From contig JAIOPV010000023.1 of NCBI GenBank assembly GCA_021413735.1, positions 1-64,000 of the forward strand: DNA of 64,000 nt, in the 5' to 3' direction. The position numbers were made by a program, and so were the translations under genes. Below the pieces are notes generated by a model. The model saw nothing but the letters and a program-made list of their open reading frames with translations, searched no databases and was not told the origin of the DNA. Below are positions 34,453-44,100 of the stretch, piece after piece (positions within the stretch are counted from its first letter, which is position 1; every line of letters starts with the position of its first letter). Origin of the DNA: Planctomycetota bacterium. Its GTDB lineage: Bacteria > Planctomycetota > Planctomycetia > Gemmatales > Gemmataceae.

Positions 34453-34924
34453 AGCGGCGGACGGAGGCCAGCGTGAGGGCAACCGAACGCGCCTCCTCCG
34501 ACCCGACAGAGGTAATCTCCTCCGCTTGCCATCGAGCCGACACTGCTCCCCTCATCGCCCCGCAGAATGATGAGGTCGGAGGGTTTGACCCCTTTGATCT
34601 CCGCGAACCTGAAGTATAAGAAGTACCCGCCGACCCGCTGTTCTGCTGGAAACCAAACAAGCCGGTGTGTGGACAGGGAACGTTCCTCAATCCACGCATG
34701 CCCGAATCGGATCGACCCGCCCGGTATCTCGAGTTCACTTGGGTCCGCGGCTAGCTCTCTCACCAGAACCCCTCGTTCCGTAGCTTCACCTGCACTCCAC
34801 GAGTAGGTGACTCCTTCACCCTTGAAGTCGTCGAAGGTGGAATCGAGGAGTGCCTTCGCCCCTGTGATCACGAGGAAAATGAGCGAGAGCGTACAAAGCC
34901 AAGTCACCGTGCATTTGCCCATGT

Positions 34925-36262
34925 TCACAGCTCCCAGCCCTTGCGGTACTCGCGGCGGATGAACTTGTCGGCCTCCGACGTGTTCGTTGCCACCATCTTC
35001 GCGGCGTCCCAGGTCAGCTTCTTGCCGACACGATACGCCACGTTACCGAGGTGGTTCGCTTCCGTCAGCCAGCCCGAATACTCGAAGTTCGCATGGCACG
35101 GCTTGCCGCCCTTGCACGCCCCAATCCACTCCGCGTAGTGGCTCGACACTCGCGGGATGCTCTGCTCGGGGAGCTTCACGCCCGCGAACTCCTTCTCCGG
35201 CAACAGCACGAACTTGCCGTAGTCGGCGAGCAGCATGCCCTTGTCGCCGATGAAGAGAACGCCGTCGCCCCACTGCGGGATTTCCTTCTTCAGCCACGGC
35301 GTCGGTTTGTTCTCGCCCTGATGCCACGTCAGCTTCACCGCCGGTTGATCGCCACGCGGGCCGTACTCGTAAGTCGCACTCATACTCGCTGGGGCCAACT
35401 CCGGATGCGGCGGCGGTCCGGATGCCTCGATCGTCAGTGGGGCTTGCAGCTTCAACGCCCAGAATGCGAGATCGTTGCGGTGACTGCCAAGGTCGCTCAT
35501 GGTGCCGTTGCCGAAATCCCACCAGCGATACCATTTCGGCCCAGGCACATACACGTTGTTGAACGGACGATGCGGCGCCGGCCCGAGCCACAGTTCCCAG
35601 TCGAGACCGGTCGGCACCACGTCCTCGGTCTTGGGGCGGTCGGTGATCGTCACGATGTCCTTGTTGCGTTTCGCGGCGTCGGCGTCTTGCAAGCCCCACG
35701 CCCGCGACACCCACACATGAGCCTCGCGAACCGGCCCGATCACGCCGCCCTGCACCAGTTCCACGACCCGCCGATAGTTGTCGGTCGCGTGAATCTGAAT
35801 CCCCATTTGCGTGGCGAGTTTCGTCTTCGCGGCAGCCTCGCGAATCATGCGGGCTTCCCAGATGTTGTGCGTCAACGGCTTCTCGCAATAGACGTGCTTA
35901 CCGTTCTTCAGCGCGAGCATCGTGGCGAAGGCGTGCGTGTGTTCGCAGGTACTGACCACAACCGCATCGAACGCCGCCGGCTTGTCGAAGACCTGCCGGA
36001 AGTCGGTGAACTTGGCCGCGTTGGGGTGCTTCACCGCGGCAGCATCGACTGCAGCTTTGTTCACATCGCACAGGGCAACGATGTTCTCGGAAGCGACTCC
36101 GTTTAGGTTCGCCCCGCCGCGGCCACCGCTGCCGATGATGGCGATGTTCAGCTTTTCGTTTGCGTTGCGGGCCCGCAGGAAACGCGGAGCGGCGAGCGTG
36201 GCGACCGCCGCGGCTGTGGTTTTGTGGAAGGTGCGGCGAGTGATGCGTCGCGTGGCGGACAT
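34925..36262 (-). CDS. Gfo/Idh/MocA oxidoreductase with Tat signal
   Basis: A 445-aa exported NAD(P)-dependent dehydrogenase. The twin-arginine signal [20 protein letters not shown] covers the N-terminus. The Rossmann fold follows with [28 protein letters not shown]-like residues ([12 protein letters not shown]) and [15 protein letters not shown], the EKP motif characteristic of the family. The C-terminal dimerisation beta-sheet includes [20 protein letters not shown]. Such secreted enzymes oxidise sugars or inositols, often with DUF1080 or TIM-barrel partners. Its stop overlaps the GTG of the intron-split gene by four bases, so they formed an operon. Confidence 0.92.
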   Translation of the reverse strand: MSATRRITRRTFHKTTAAAVATLAAPRFLRARNANEKLNIAIIGSGGRGGANLNGVASENIVALCDVNKAAVDAAAVKHPNAAKFTDFRQVFDKPAAFDAVVVSTCEHTHAFATMLALKNGKHVYCEKPLTHNIWEARMIREAAAKTKLATQMGIQIHATDNYRRVVELVQGGVIGPVREAHVWVSRAWGLQDADAAKRNKDIVTITDRPKTEDVVPTGLDWELWLGPAPHRPFNNVYVPGPKWYRWWDFGNGTMSDLGSHRNDLAFWALKLQAPLTIEASGPPPHPELAPASMSATYEYGPRGDQPAVKLTWHQGENKPTPWLKKEIPQWGDGVLFIGDKGMLLADYGKFVLLPEKEFAGVKLPEQSIPRVSSHYAEWIGACKGGKPCHANFEYSGWLTEANHLGNVAYRVGKKLTWDAAKMVATNTSEADKFIRREYRKGWEL

Positions 36263-36336
36263 GCGGGGTTCTCCGGGGGAATGTGAGACAGGCGTGCCGA
36301 TGCAATGATACCCGCAACGCAGCCGCGTCGCAAAGC

Positions 36337-36361
36337 GCTGCCCCGTTGGGGCGGCCGCTTA
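36337..36361. repeat. Palindrome with ccccgttgggg core
   Basis: gctgccccgttggggcggc followed by cgcttaa matches, with changes, the element at 10190-10216 (same ccccgttgggg core, then cgctaaa). It lies between the divergent Gfo/Idh and SMP-30-LRR genes. Confidence 0.6.
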
Positions 36362-36439
36362 ACCGGGCTTTCTCGTTCCGCCCGTCCACTGCATCGGGTA
36401 TTCTGCACGTCTCGCCAAACCAACACCCCCGCATCACCA

Positions 36440-38599
36440 ATGACAACACAACTTCCCCGCCTGAGATCGCTCGTCGCCATGTGCGGCCTCGCGTGCCTCG
36501 TCGCACTCCTCACGCAACCGGCCCCGGCCGACGAACCGCAAACCGATCTCGCCAAGAAGCTCGCTGGCGTGAAGTTCGACCACTACGCCGAAGCCCCCGG
36601 CTACTCCGAAGGACCGACGTGGCGCAAGGGCGAGGTCTTCTTTTGCAGCGGAGCACTTCTGCGTGTCGATGCGAAGAAGGTCGTCTCGAAGTATCTGGAG
36701 ATCGGGCCTGCGGGAACGGTCCTTAAGGCCGATGGCCACATGCTCATCGCCGACAACAAATACAAGGCAATACTTGACGTGTCACCGGAAGGAAAGGTCG
36801 GCATCGTCGCGGATCGGCACGAGGGCCAAACGCTGCGTTCCCTCAACGATCTCACCATCGACGCTCGCGGCAACGTCTACTGGACCGACCCCGAAGGTTC
36901 CACGCCGAAGACGCCCGTCGGAAGCCTCTACCGCGTTCGCCCAGATGGTCGCGTCGATCAGATCGGCACGGGGCTGGCGTTCCCGAATGGCCTCGACGTC
37001 GATCCCGCGAGCAAGTTCCTGTACGTCATCGAATCGCAAACGCAAAAGATCCTGCGTTACCCACTGCCTGCCGACAACGAGCTGCTCGGCAAGCCCGAAC
37101 TCTTCTACGACCTCGGCGGCTCCGGCGGCGATGGTTGTGCCTTCGACGCGGCCGGCAACCTCTGGGTCGCTGACTTCCACCGCCCCGACCTGAAGACCGG
37201 CCGCATCACGATTCTGAGCCCGGAAGCGAAGGTGCTGGCGTATTTGCCGGTACCCGCGAAGGTGGTCAGCAACATCGCGTTCGGCGGCCCCGATCACGAT
37301 GAAATCTTCTGCTCCACCGGCGACCCGCCCGGCGTGTTTCATGCAAAGGTCGGCGTGAAGGGCTTCGCGGGTCACCCCGGCAAGCCGATGAAGATCTCGC
37401 GATACCTGAACGTCGTGCCGCTGCAACCACACGTGGACGCTGAGCGGCTACGGAAGGTCGCGAAACTCGCTGCTGAAGCAAAGTTGGTGGATGGAACATT
37501 CGACAACGAAAGCGATACCGTGTTGCAACTCGGGATTCTGATCGGCTCAACGAAGGATGAGGCAATCCGGAAAGACCCCCAGGCACTTCGCAAGATGCTT
37601 GAGAGCGCCGCGGTTCAGCATGCCAAGGACAAGTTGTTGCTCGCCGAAATCAAACGACTCGGCGGCACAGCGACAATCGAGGTTCATGCACCGGAATCGT
37701 GGCGGTCGATTGCCAGCGACGAAGCGCTGCCCGTGTTCGGCCGCATTACCGAGATCCTTCTGAACGAACGCTCCGACGGTCACAAGGCACCCACGCCGAA
37801 GGCTCTCACGGATCGCGTCACTGACGACTGGCTGAAGAAACTCGCGGGGCAGGATCAACTGCGACGTCTCGAGCTCTCGGGCACGGCTGTCACGAGCGCG
37901 GGTCTGGTTCATCTCAAGGAGTTGAAGAACCTCGAAATCCTGAACGTGTGCCTCACGGCGGTGAGCGACGACGGCTTCGAGCATCTCGCGGGCCTCACCA
38001 AAATGAAGCGGATGGTTGTGTGTGCGTCGAAGATCACGGGTTCGGGCTTCAAGCATCTCGCGGGCATGAAGGAGATTGAGTCGATCAACCTGCACTCGTC
38101 GCCGGCCAGCGACGCGGGGCTCGAAGCGATCGGGAAGCTGACGAACCTTCGCCGGCTGGAGATTGTTCACACGGCGGTCACCGATGCTGGGCTGAAGCAC
38201 CTCGCGAACCTCGTCAACCTGCGGCAACTGCACATCGCCAGCCACGACACCACCGAAGCCGGGTTGCCGTTCCTTGCGAAGCTGACGGAACTCGACCAAC
38301 TCGACGTTTACGAGAAGACCGCGAGCAACGCCACGCTCGAACAGATCGCAAAGTTGCCAAAGCTGCGGCTGCTGATGCTGATTACCGGCACGTTCGACGA
38401 CGACGGCGTGAAGCAACTCGCCAACCTGACGACGCTGGAGGAACTGACCCTGAACTCGAGCAAAGTGACCGACGCGGCGTTGCAGCATCTCACGGGGCTG
38501 AAGAATCTGCGCAAGCTGAATCTCGGCGGCACGAAGGTCACTGCTGCCGGTCGGGAGATGCTGGCGAAGCAACTTCCGAAGCTGGTTATGACGCCGTGA
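36440..38599 (+). CDS. SMP-30/gluconolactonase-like protein fused to leucine-rich repeats
   Basis: A 719-aa exported fusion. The ATG at 36440 (MTTQLPRLRSLVAMCGLACL) gives a signal peptide ending near PAPADEP. Residues ~30-310 form an SMP-30/gluconolactonase six-bladed propeller (SEGPTWRKGEVFFCSG, SLNDLTIDARGNVYWTDPEG, FPNGLDVDPASKFLYVIE). A linker covers ~310-470. At least eight ribonuclease-inhibitor-type leucine-rich repeats follow (LRRLELSGTAVTSAGLVHLK, LRRLEIVHTAVTDAGLKHLA). The propeller may hydrolyse sugar lactones in the periplasm, and the LRRs probably bind protein. The LRR style is the same as in the kinase at 54530-57574. Confidence 0.88.
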   Translation: MTTQLPRLRSLVAMCGLACLVALLTQPAPADEPQTDLAKKLAGVKFDHYAEAPGYSEGPTWRKGEVFFCSGALLRVDAKKVVSKYLEIGPAGTVLKADGHMLIADNKYKAILDVSPEGKVGIVADRHEGQTLRSLNDLTIDARGNVYWTDPEGSTPKTPVGSLYRVRPDGRVDQIGTGLAFPNGLDVDPASKFLYVIESQTQKILRYPLPADNELLGKPELFYDLGGSGGDGCAFDAAGNLWVADFHRPDLKTGRITILSPEAKVLAYLPVPAKVVSNIAFGGPDHDEIFCSTGDPPGVFHAKVGVKGFAGHPGKPMKISRYLNVVPLQPHVDAERLRKVAKLAAEAKLVDGTFDNESDTVLQLGILIGSTKDEAIRKDPQALRKMLESAAVQHAKDKLLLAEIKRLGGTATIEVHAPESWRSIASDEALPVFGRITEILLNERSDGHKAPTPKALTDRVTDDWLKKLAGQDQLRRLELSGTAVTSAGLVHLKELKNLEILNVCLTAVSDDGFEHLAGLTKMKRMVVCASKITGSGFKHLAGMKEIESINLHSSPASDAGLEAIGKLTNLRRLEIVHTAVTDAGLKHLANLVNLRQLHIASHDTTEAGLPFLAKLTELDQLDVYEKTASNATLEQIAKLPKLRLLMLITGTFDDDGVKQLANLTTLEELTLNSSKVTDAALQHLTGLKNLRKLNLGGTKVTAAGREMLAKQLPKLVMTP

Positions 38600-38611
38600 C
38601 ACGGTTGTAGT

Positions 38612-38630
38612 GTGCCGGCTGAGCCGGCAC
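38612..38630. repeat. Perfect 8-bp-stem hairpin gtgccggc-tga-gccggcac
   Basis: A short perfect hairpin with flanking gtag/ctac words lies directly after the SMP-30-LRR stop and before a convergent gene. It may act as a terminator-like or REP-type element; no T-run is present. Confidence 0.7.
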
Positions 38631-38654
38631 TACAAACTGGCGAAGACAGAAAGC

Positions 38655-39476
38655 TCAACTCGCTGTGTGCGTTGCCAGAAGTCTCGCCACAGCGGCGTGC
38701 CCCAGATTCACCACCTGCTTCGGATTCGCTCGCCACAGTTCCGGGTTCATCAGTTCCAGCGAAACCGCTCCCGCGTAATTAATCTGCTTCAAACGACGCA
38801 CGACAGCTTCGAGTCGGAAGTCGCCATCGCCCGGCAACACGCGATCCGCGTCGGTCATCACTTCACGCGGCACGCCAGCCACATCGCACACCTGAACGTG
38901 AAACAGATTCGCGGTCGTGAGGCGTTCAAGATCCTCGGGCTTGCTCGGTCCCTTGTAGTAATGGAACACATCAAGGCACACGCCGACGTTCGGTTCGCGG
39001 CACTGCTCGACCAGCGTGATCGCGGTGTCTAGCGAGGAACAGAACGCATCGCCGCCGCGAAACTCCAGAGCAAGACGCACACCGAAGCCGGCAGCCCACT
39101 GCCCGGCTTGCGCCAACGACACGATCGCACGGCCAAGGTCTTGCCCGTCGGGTTTCTGCGAGAAGTCGGCAGCGAGAATCAGCGTGCGGATGCCGAACGT
39201 CTGACACAAATCGAGCCGACGCTTGAAGTGATCGAAGTGAGCCTTGCGTTGCTCACCCTGCGCGAGCAGCAAACCACCCTGATACGCTGCGGCACTCAGT
39301 GTTAGTCTGCGCTGTGAAAGAGCTGCGAGTGTGTTCGCGGCCGAGACGCTTTCGAGGTGTTGCTCCAGTTTCGTGAGCCAGACCTCGATGGTTTGGCATC
39401 CACCGGCGGGGTAGTTCTCGGCGTCGTCGGCGAACGAACTCGGGAGCGTCGTCGCCTGCGAAATACACGGAATCAT
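38655..39476 (-). CDS. Sugar phosphate isomerase/epimerase (TIM barrel)
   Basis: A 273-aa xylose-isomerase-like TIM-barrel protein (AP-endonuclease family 2 fold). It has alternating strands and helices with FKRRLDLCQTFGIRTLILAA, GFGVRLALEFRGG (a metal-binding Glu), NVGVCLDVFHYYKG (Asp/His ligands), LFHVQVCDVAG and GAVSLELMNPELW (final Glu). These ligands are typical of divalent-metal sugar isomerases/epimerases. There is no signal peptide, so it is probably cytoplasmic. It stands alone between two repeats. Substrate unknown; myo-inositol or keto-sugar metabolism is common for the group. Confidence 0.88.
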   Translation of the reverse strand: MIPCISQATTLPSSFADDAENYPAGGCQTIEVWLTKLEQHLESVSAANTLAALSQRRLTLSAAAYQGGLLLAQGEQRKAHFDHFKRRLDLCQTFGIRTLILAADFSQKPDGQDLGRAIVSLAQAGQWAAGFGVRLALEFRGGDAFCSSLDTAITLVEQCREPNVGVCLDVFHYYKGPSKPEDLERLTTANLFHVQVCDVAGVPREVMTDADRVLPGDGDFRLEAVVRRLKQINYAGAVSLELMNPELWRANPKQVVNLGHAAVARLLATHTAS

Positions 39477-39507
39477 GAGGATGTGGCAAAGCTATTGGAG
39501 ATGTTTT

Positions 39508-39579
39508 GCGAGCCACGGGGTTTATCCCCGTGGTGTCTTGCGTTCGGAACTGCCCACGGGGGTAAACCCCGTGGCTCGC
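39508..39579. repeat. Inverted repeat, 'ggtttatcccc' family copy 2
   Basis: Arms 39508-39533 and 39553-39579 are complementary apart from about one mismatch and one extra base. Sequence matches the copies at 14722-14788 and 44666-44732. It lies between two minus-strand genes. Confidence 0.88.
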
Positions 39580-39591
39580 AATTCACGAGGA

Positions 39592-41061
39592 TCAGCCTGC
39601 GTTTCCTTTGCCCTTCTTGGGTGGAATCCGGTCTTTATCCGGTGCCTTCTTGGTGGTGGGCACCGGCTCGTCGGACTCGGACGAATTGAACGCACCGAAC
39701 ACCCACAACAGGATCATGGCCACGGCAGTGAGGTGGAGCATACCACCGAGAATGAGCAACATCTTGCTGCGAGATTTCTCCTCATCCGTCATGGCCCGCG
39801 GCGCCCGCTTCGCGGGAGCGCTCGACTGGGCCTCTTCAAACGCGCTCGGACCAACACCCCATTCGTCGCTGAGTTCAGATGCGACTGCCTCTTCCGGAGG
39901 CGCAGCGCCAAGCGCCGCATGACCAGCCGCGCCATTGGAATTTACGGGTGCGCCATACCCGACGATGGAAGCCGGGGAAGCCAGCGGAGCCATCGAGTGG
40001 CTCGACTGCACAGTCGCCGGCCGACAGAACTTGCCGAGCAACGTTTCGACTTCGTGAGCACTCGCCGGGCGTTCGTGAGGTTGCTTCGCCAACATCTGAG
40101 CAATCAACGCGACGAACTCAGGCGGCAAGTCGGGTCGCAGCGTTGCGAGCGAAGAGGGAACCTTCGACCGGATTTTGTTCAAGAGATCGGGATCGTCCGC
40201 GGGGAAGGGAGGTCGGCCCGCGAGCAGGAAATACAGCGTTGCTCCGAGACTGTAGATATCGCCGCGAGCATCCTGCGACGGCGAATCCAACCGCTCCGGC
40301 GGAAGGTACGGCGACGCGACCATCGGGAACGCCGACGCTGGCGGACGCACGGGAACGAGGCCAAGCTCCGCGAGCTTCACTACCGCATCGGGTGCAGGTC
40401 GGCGACGCGACTTGCCCTGCGGGTTGGTCTTCACATTCAGCGGACCGATCACGAGATTCGTCGGTCGGATATCGCCGTGCGTGCCGCCGTGTTCGTGTGC
40501 GGGGCGAAGCGCCGAGGCAACCGACCGACCATACTCGGCAGCCAGGAACCCAGGCATCGCGCCGCCGATCTCCTTCGCCAGCACCTCGAGGTCGGCAGAG
40601 TCGGTCGTCGACTCGATCACGAGGTACATCTCGTCGCCCTGCATCCCGGCGTCGAGAAGGGGAACGAGATTCGGGTGCGCGATCATGCCGAAAGCTTTGG
40701 CACGGGCCAGGTAGTTAGTCGGATTGTCGATCGGGGAAAACCAATCGTTGCGAAGCCGACGCAGAACGATCGGCGTTCGCAGAGCGGGATGCAACGCGCG
40801 ATATGCGGTGCCGCCGGGGTAGGGGCCGATTTCGTCGATAATCGGGTAGCCGCCGTAACTCAGTTCGTGCCCGCGGTGTTCGCAGAGCGCCGCCGCCTGG
40901 AAGCGTGTGAGCACACCGTGGTTTTGGAGGTATTCGCAGAAATTGGTGAGGTCATGCTGCGGAATGTCCGGCTGCATGATGAGCTGCTGAACCTGTTCTG
41001 GGAACAGCACGCGGCTGGCCTGAGCGCGGTCGAGAAACCCCGCGACGGATTCAGAAGGCAT
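39592..41061 (-). CDS. Degenerate serine/threonine kinase (probable pseudokinase)
   Basis: A 489-aa kinase-fold membrane protein. I chose ATG 41061 (MPSESVAGFLDRAQASRVLF), the usual planctomycete kinase leader; earlier starts have poor sequence. Core motifs are altered. The VAIK lysine is Arg (IVLRRL, Arg101), HRD is HGD (195-197), and DFG is ELG (232-234). The glycine loop is weak. Helices around DIYSLGATLYFLLAGRPPFP are kinase-like. A single transmembrane segment (MLLILGGMLHLTAVAMILLW) lies near the C-terminus, so the kinase fold is probably cytoplasmic. Regulation by binding, not catalysis, is likely. The upstream neighbour is a 1124-aa membrane protein, 133 bases away. Confidence 0.85.
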   Translation of the reverse strand: MPSESVAGFLDRAQASRVLFPEQVQQLIMQPDIPQHDLTNFCEYLQNHGVLTRFQAAALCEHRGHELSYGGYPIIDEIGPYPGGTAYRALHPALRTPIVLRRLRNDWFSPIDNPTNYLARAKAFGMIAHPNLVPLLDAGMQGDEMYLVIESTTDSADLEVLAKEIGGAMPGFLAAEYGRSVASALRPAHEHGGTHGDIRPTNLVIGPLNVKTNPQGKSRRRPAPDAVVKLAELGLVPVRPPASAFPMVASPYLPPERLDSPSQDARGDIYSLGATLYFLLAGRPPFPADDPDLLNKIRSKVPSSLATLRPDLPPEFVALIAQMLAKQPHERPASAHEVETLLGKFCRPATVQSSHSMAPLASPASIVGYGAPVNSNGAAGHAALGAAPPEEAVASELSDEWGVGPSAFEEAQSSAPAKRAPRAMTDEEKSRSKMLLILGGMLHLTAVAMILLWVFGAFNSSESDEPVPTTKKAPDKDRIPPKKGKGNAG

Positions 41062-41194
41062 GTCAAATCGTCTCAAATGAAGTTCGGCGAGTGTGCTGGA
41101 AGGATTGTAGCGTATTTCGAGATGGATAGCGACGCGCAACACAGAGTTTCACATTCCAAAATCGAAACCCATTTCGTCGCCGGTCGCCAAGACA

Positions 41195-44100
41195 TCACGT
41201 TGTCGTTTTCGTGCCGAGGTTCCAGTGGTTACCCCACTCGGTCCATGAAACGCGACGAGCCAGATCCGCGAGGCCCATTCGCGGCATCATCTCGTCCGAA
41301 CGTGTCTCGCCGTTCACACAGTCGGTTGCGGCCATGTCGAGCATTCCGCGAAGCACCACGATGAACGCGCCACGCTGAACATCGGTCAGCTTATCCAGCC
41401 AGCCCGTCTGCTCGACACGGGCCTCAATTCCACCATCGACATTCTCGAACCCCAGCACAAACGCATCCTTCGCCAGCGTCGGCGCCACGAGTTCCACGGT
41501 GACACGCTGGCAACCGAACAGCACACTTCCGACTTTCAATTGAATTCCGCCCCAATCTGGAGAATGCGACAGCAGATGAACCACTTCGCGATCCACGAAG
41601 TGATACACGCCTTCCACCGCATGATCGACTTCGTGGTGCAACCGGCTCGCCTTGGTGTGGTTCGCTGTGCGCATCTTTCGGAACAACTTCGGGATCGTGC
41701 CCGAGTGGAACCCCGGACGCAGCAGCCCTCGCATGGATTCGCCGTGCGATCCGAGCGTTACCGGCCTGAGCAGTTCCGAACGATTCGCCGCGTACAGTCG
41801 CCAGTTCGCGAGTAGTTCCCACGCGATGAACCCGAACACGCCAGGAATGCCTGCGACGATCCAGAACGCCCAGAAATTCGCCTTCTCCACTCCCCAACCC
41901 GTGGAATTGGCCAAAACTTCGCCAAAGGTCGAGAGAACCGTTGCGGGGTCGCCGCTCACCACGAGCGGAAGCAGCAACTTGTGCGACACCGTGACCACCG
42001 GGAAGTGCTTCACCGGGTTGATCTGCGGTTCGAGCAACAGATTGAACGCGAAGCGAAACACATACGCGAACGGAAACCAGATCAGACCGAGCAGCGATTT
42101 CACGACGAGCGAGCCTTGCGAATCGCCACCACGGAATCGGAGACGCTCATCCACGGAGTAAAACCGACGTTCGATCCAGTTCCCGAGCCTGCGGAACAAG
42201 TCGATGATCGTGGCGATGAATCCGGGGATGAGATTCACACGAACGACTCGCCACCAGTCGGAGACTTGCTCGGCGATGCGGTCCTGAATCACCCAGCCCC
42301 ACGGGGTGTTGTAGAAGAGCGTGAGCCCGGCCCAGATCGCCCAACCCCAGCGTGCCGTGAATCGCGGATCGGTGCCGAACACCGACATCAGTCCGATCAC
42401 GATGGCAGCAATGAGCAACGGACTCCAGAAGTATCGCAGCACCAGGCGAACCGGTCGGCTGAGCTTGATGCCTCGCACAACGTCGGACCGCCAGACCCCC
42501 ATCGGGACATCCCAGAGCAGACCGCGTAACGCCCACCAGAGATACCTGATCGACACGATCACCCCGCGTCGGAATGCCGAAATGTGGATGACCAGGAACA
42601 GGAACACAGCCAACCCACCCACCCAATTCCACGGGACATGAAACGTGTGATGCCCTGCCTTTTGCTGCGCGGACGTCTGCGATGGGATGAACACATCCTT
42701 CACGATGTTCACCGGGTGCGGAGCGTCCTGCCAGAGATAGTCACCCGTTTCCTCGTCCACTTCGACCTCATCGGTCGTTGCTTTACCGTCGGGCGGCTCG
42801 ACTGGCGGATTCGCTGGATTGGGAACGGGAACTGGCTCCGCGACCTGGGGAGGCGGAGGTTGTTTCCCGGTCATCTGCTTCGCTGCGAAGTTGTAGATCT
42901 TCTCCCCGATGTGCGTCATCTCCTGGGCACCGACGACCGCCATGAACCCGCCCGCGAACGGCAGCAGGAGATACAGGAACAACGCACGACCCAGCGGCGT
43001 CGCGAAAAACAGCGAACTCCCTCGTTGAAGCCAACGCAGGTAGAACTCGCCTTTGCGGTAGATTCCATCCAGAGCGTAAGCGAGGTTGAGATCGGCTTTC
43101 AGAAGCGGATCGCCACGGAGGAATTCGGCAGGGCCACTCAGGTCCGGCATCTTCAACCGATTCCGGGCAATGGCGTCGCGTAAATCACCGATTCGCAGAT
43201 AGCCGAGAGAGCAGACTCGGTCGATCAACTCGGCGACGAGTTTCTCCCGGGCAACCTCATCGACCGTGTTCGTAGCGACGAGTCCAGCCTGGGCCAGTGC
43301 GTCCGTGATGACCGGCGTGAGTTCGTGTCGGATGTTGTGTTCGAGTTTGTCGAGTTGGTGATGGAACAGTCGGTCGAGGCGGAACTGTGCGGCGTGCCCA
43401 AGATTGGCACGAATCAACTGTGTGTGCGCTCTACGAAGCCCCATCAGAATGAGGACGGGCTTTGCTCGCGGGAGCGGTCGCTTCACGGGCCGTTTGCCGA
43501 GGGTGCGGATCGCTTCCGCGAGATCGACGGCGTAGACTTCTCGCGAGAGATTCGCTGGAATCTTCTGGAGTTCGTAGAGACAGCGCGCCGCACGCGGCCA
43601 GACACCCGAGCGTGCGGCATCGAGCAGGGGATTGAGTGCCTGCCGCCATTCTTGCCGCATGCCGTGGTCCCAGGCGAACATATCGCCAAGCGAATCGACG
43701 AGCTTTCCGAGCGTGGTCCGAGCACCCGTGAGGGCGAGTTCCTTTTCGTCTCCCGTGGCGTGTGCGGCAACCTGAGTCCGGAGAATCGCTGCACGGACGT
43801 TGTTCCCGTTTTGTTCGGCGTCGAGGGCATGTCTGAGGATACCGCTGCGATCGCTGATTGAACCGTGCGAACTCGACTGCGCCGTGTCGGGGGTTCCCCA
43901 TTGCTCGTCCGGTGCCGGTTCTCGTTCGGGTTCCAGCGCGTGCGGAAGGCGAGTTCGTGCGAGAAGAGCGTCGGCGTCCACATCTTCGGCGAGCGCTGTT
44001 TTGACGATGTCGCCGTGTGGAAGGCTCGGGAACAACGCTTCGAGGCGATACGGCCTGAAGATCGCGCAGCAAAGGTAAACGGCCGCGAACGAACGATACC

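Larger units (their letters stand above)
32479..34507 (+). mobile_element. Group II intron, 2029 bp, antisense to its host gene
   Basis: The element starts GTGCG (the GUGYG consensus) at 32479 and ends ...CCGAC (AY consensus) at 34507. It encodes a reverse transcriptase/maturase and carries a domain V-like hairpin (34418-34452). A plausible domain VI stem follows it (34453-34507), with several unpaired adenines available for branching. The boundaries are supported independently, because removing exactly these bases restores the host reading frame. Positions 32479-33109 form the structured 5' RNA, including a tRNA T-arm-like hairpin at 32502-32524. No endonuclease domain is visible in the encoded protein. 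Confidence 0.88.
32372..34928 (-). pseudogene. Hypothetical gene split by a group II intron
   Basis: Removing 32479-34507 joins 34928-34508 to 32478-32372 in one frame of 528 bases. It encodes 175 aa and ends at TAA 32372-32374. The junction codon becomes TAC, giving ...SGGDYL-YYVSIPDSDPSELRL and a coherent C-terminus ending NIRFVPRK. The GTG start at 34928 overlaps the stop of the upstream Gfo/Idh gene by four bases. The protein has one N-terminal hydrophobic segment (LCTLSLIFLVITG) and no recognised domain. Because the intron is on the opposite strand, the gene's own mRNA cannot splice it out, so the gene should be inactive. Confidence 0.8.

Noticed and set aside
39475-41364. 629-codon plus-strand frame
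   Set aside because: Antisense to the pseudokinase gene; very Arg-rich and without a domain.
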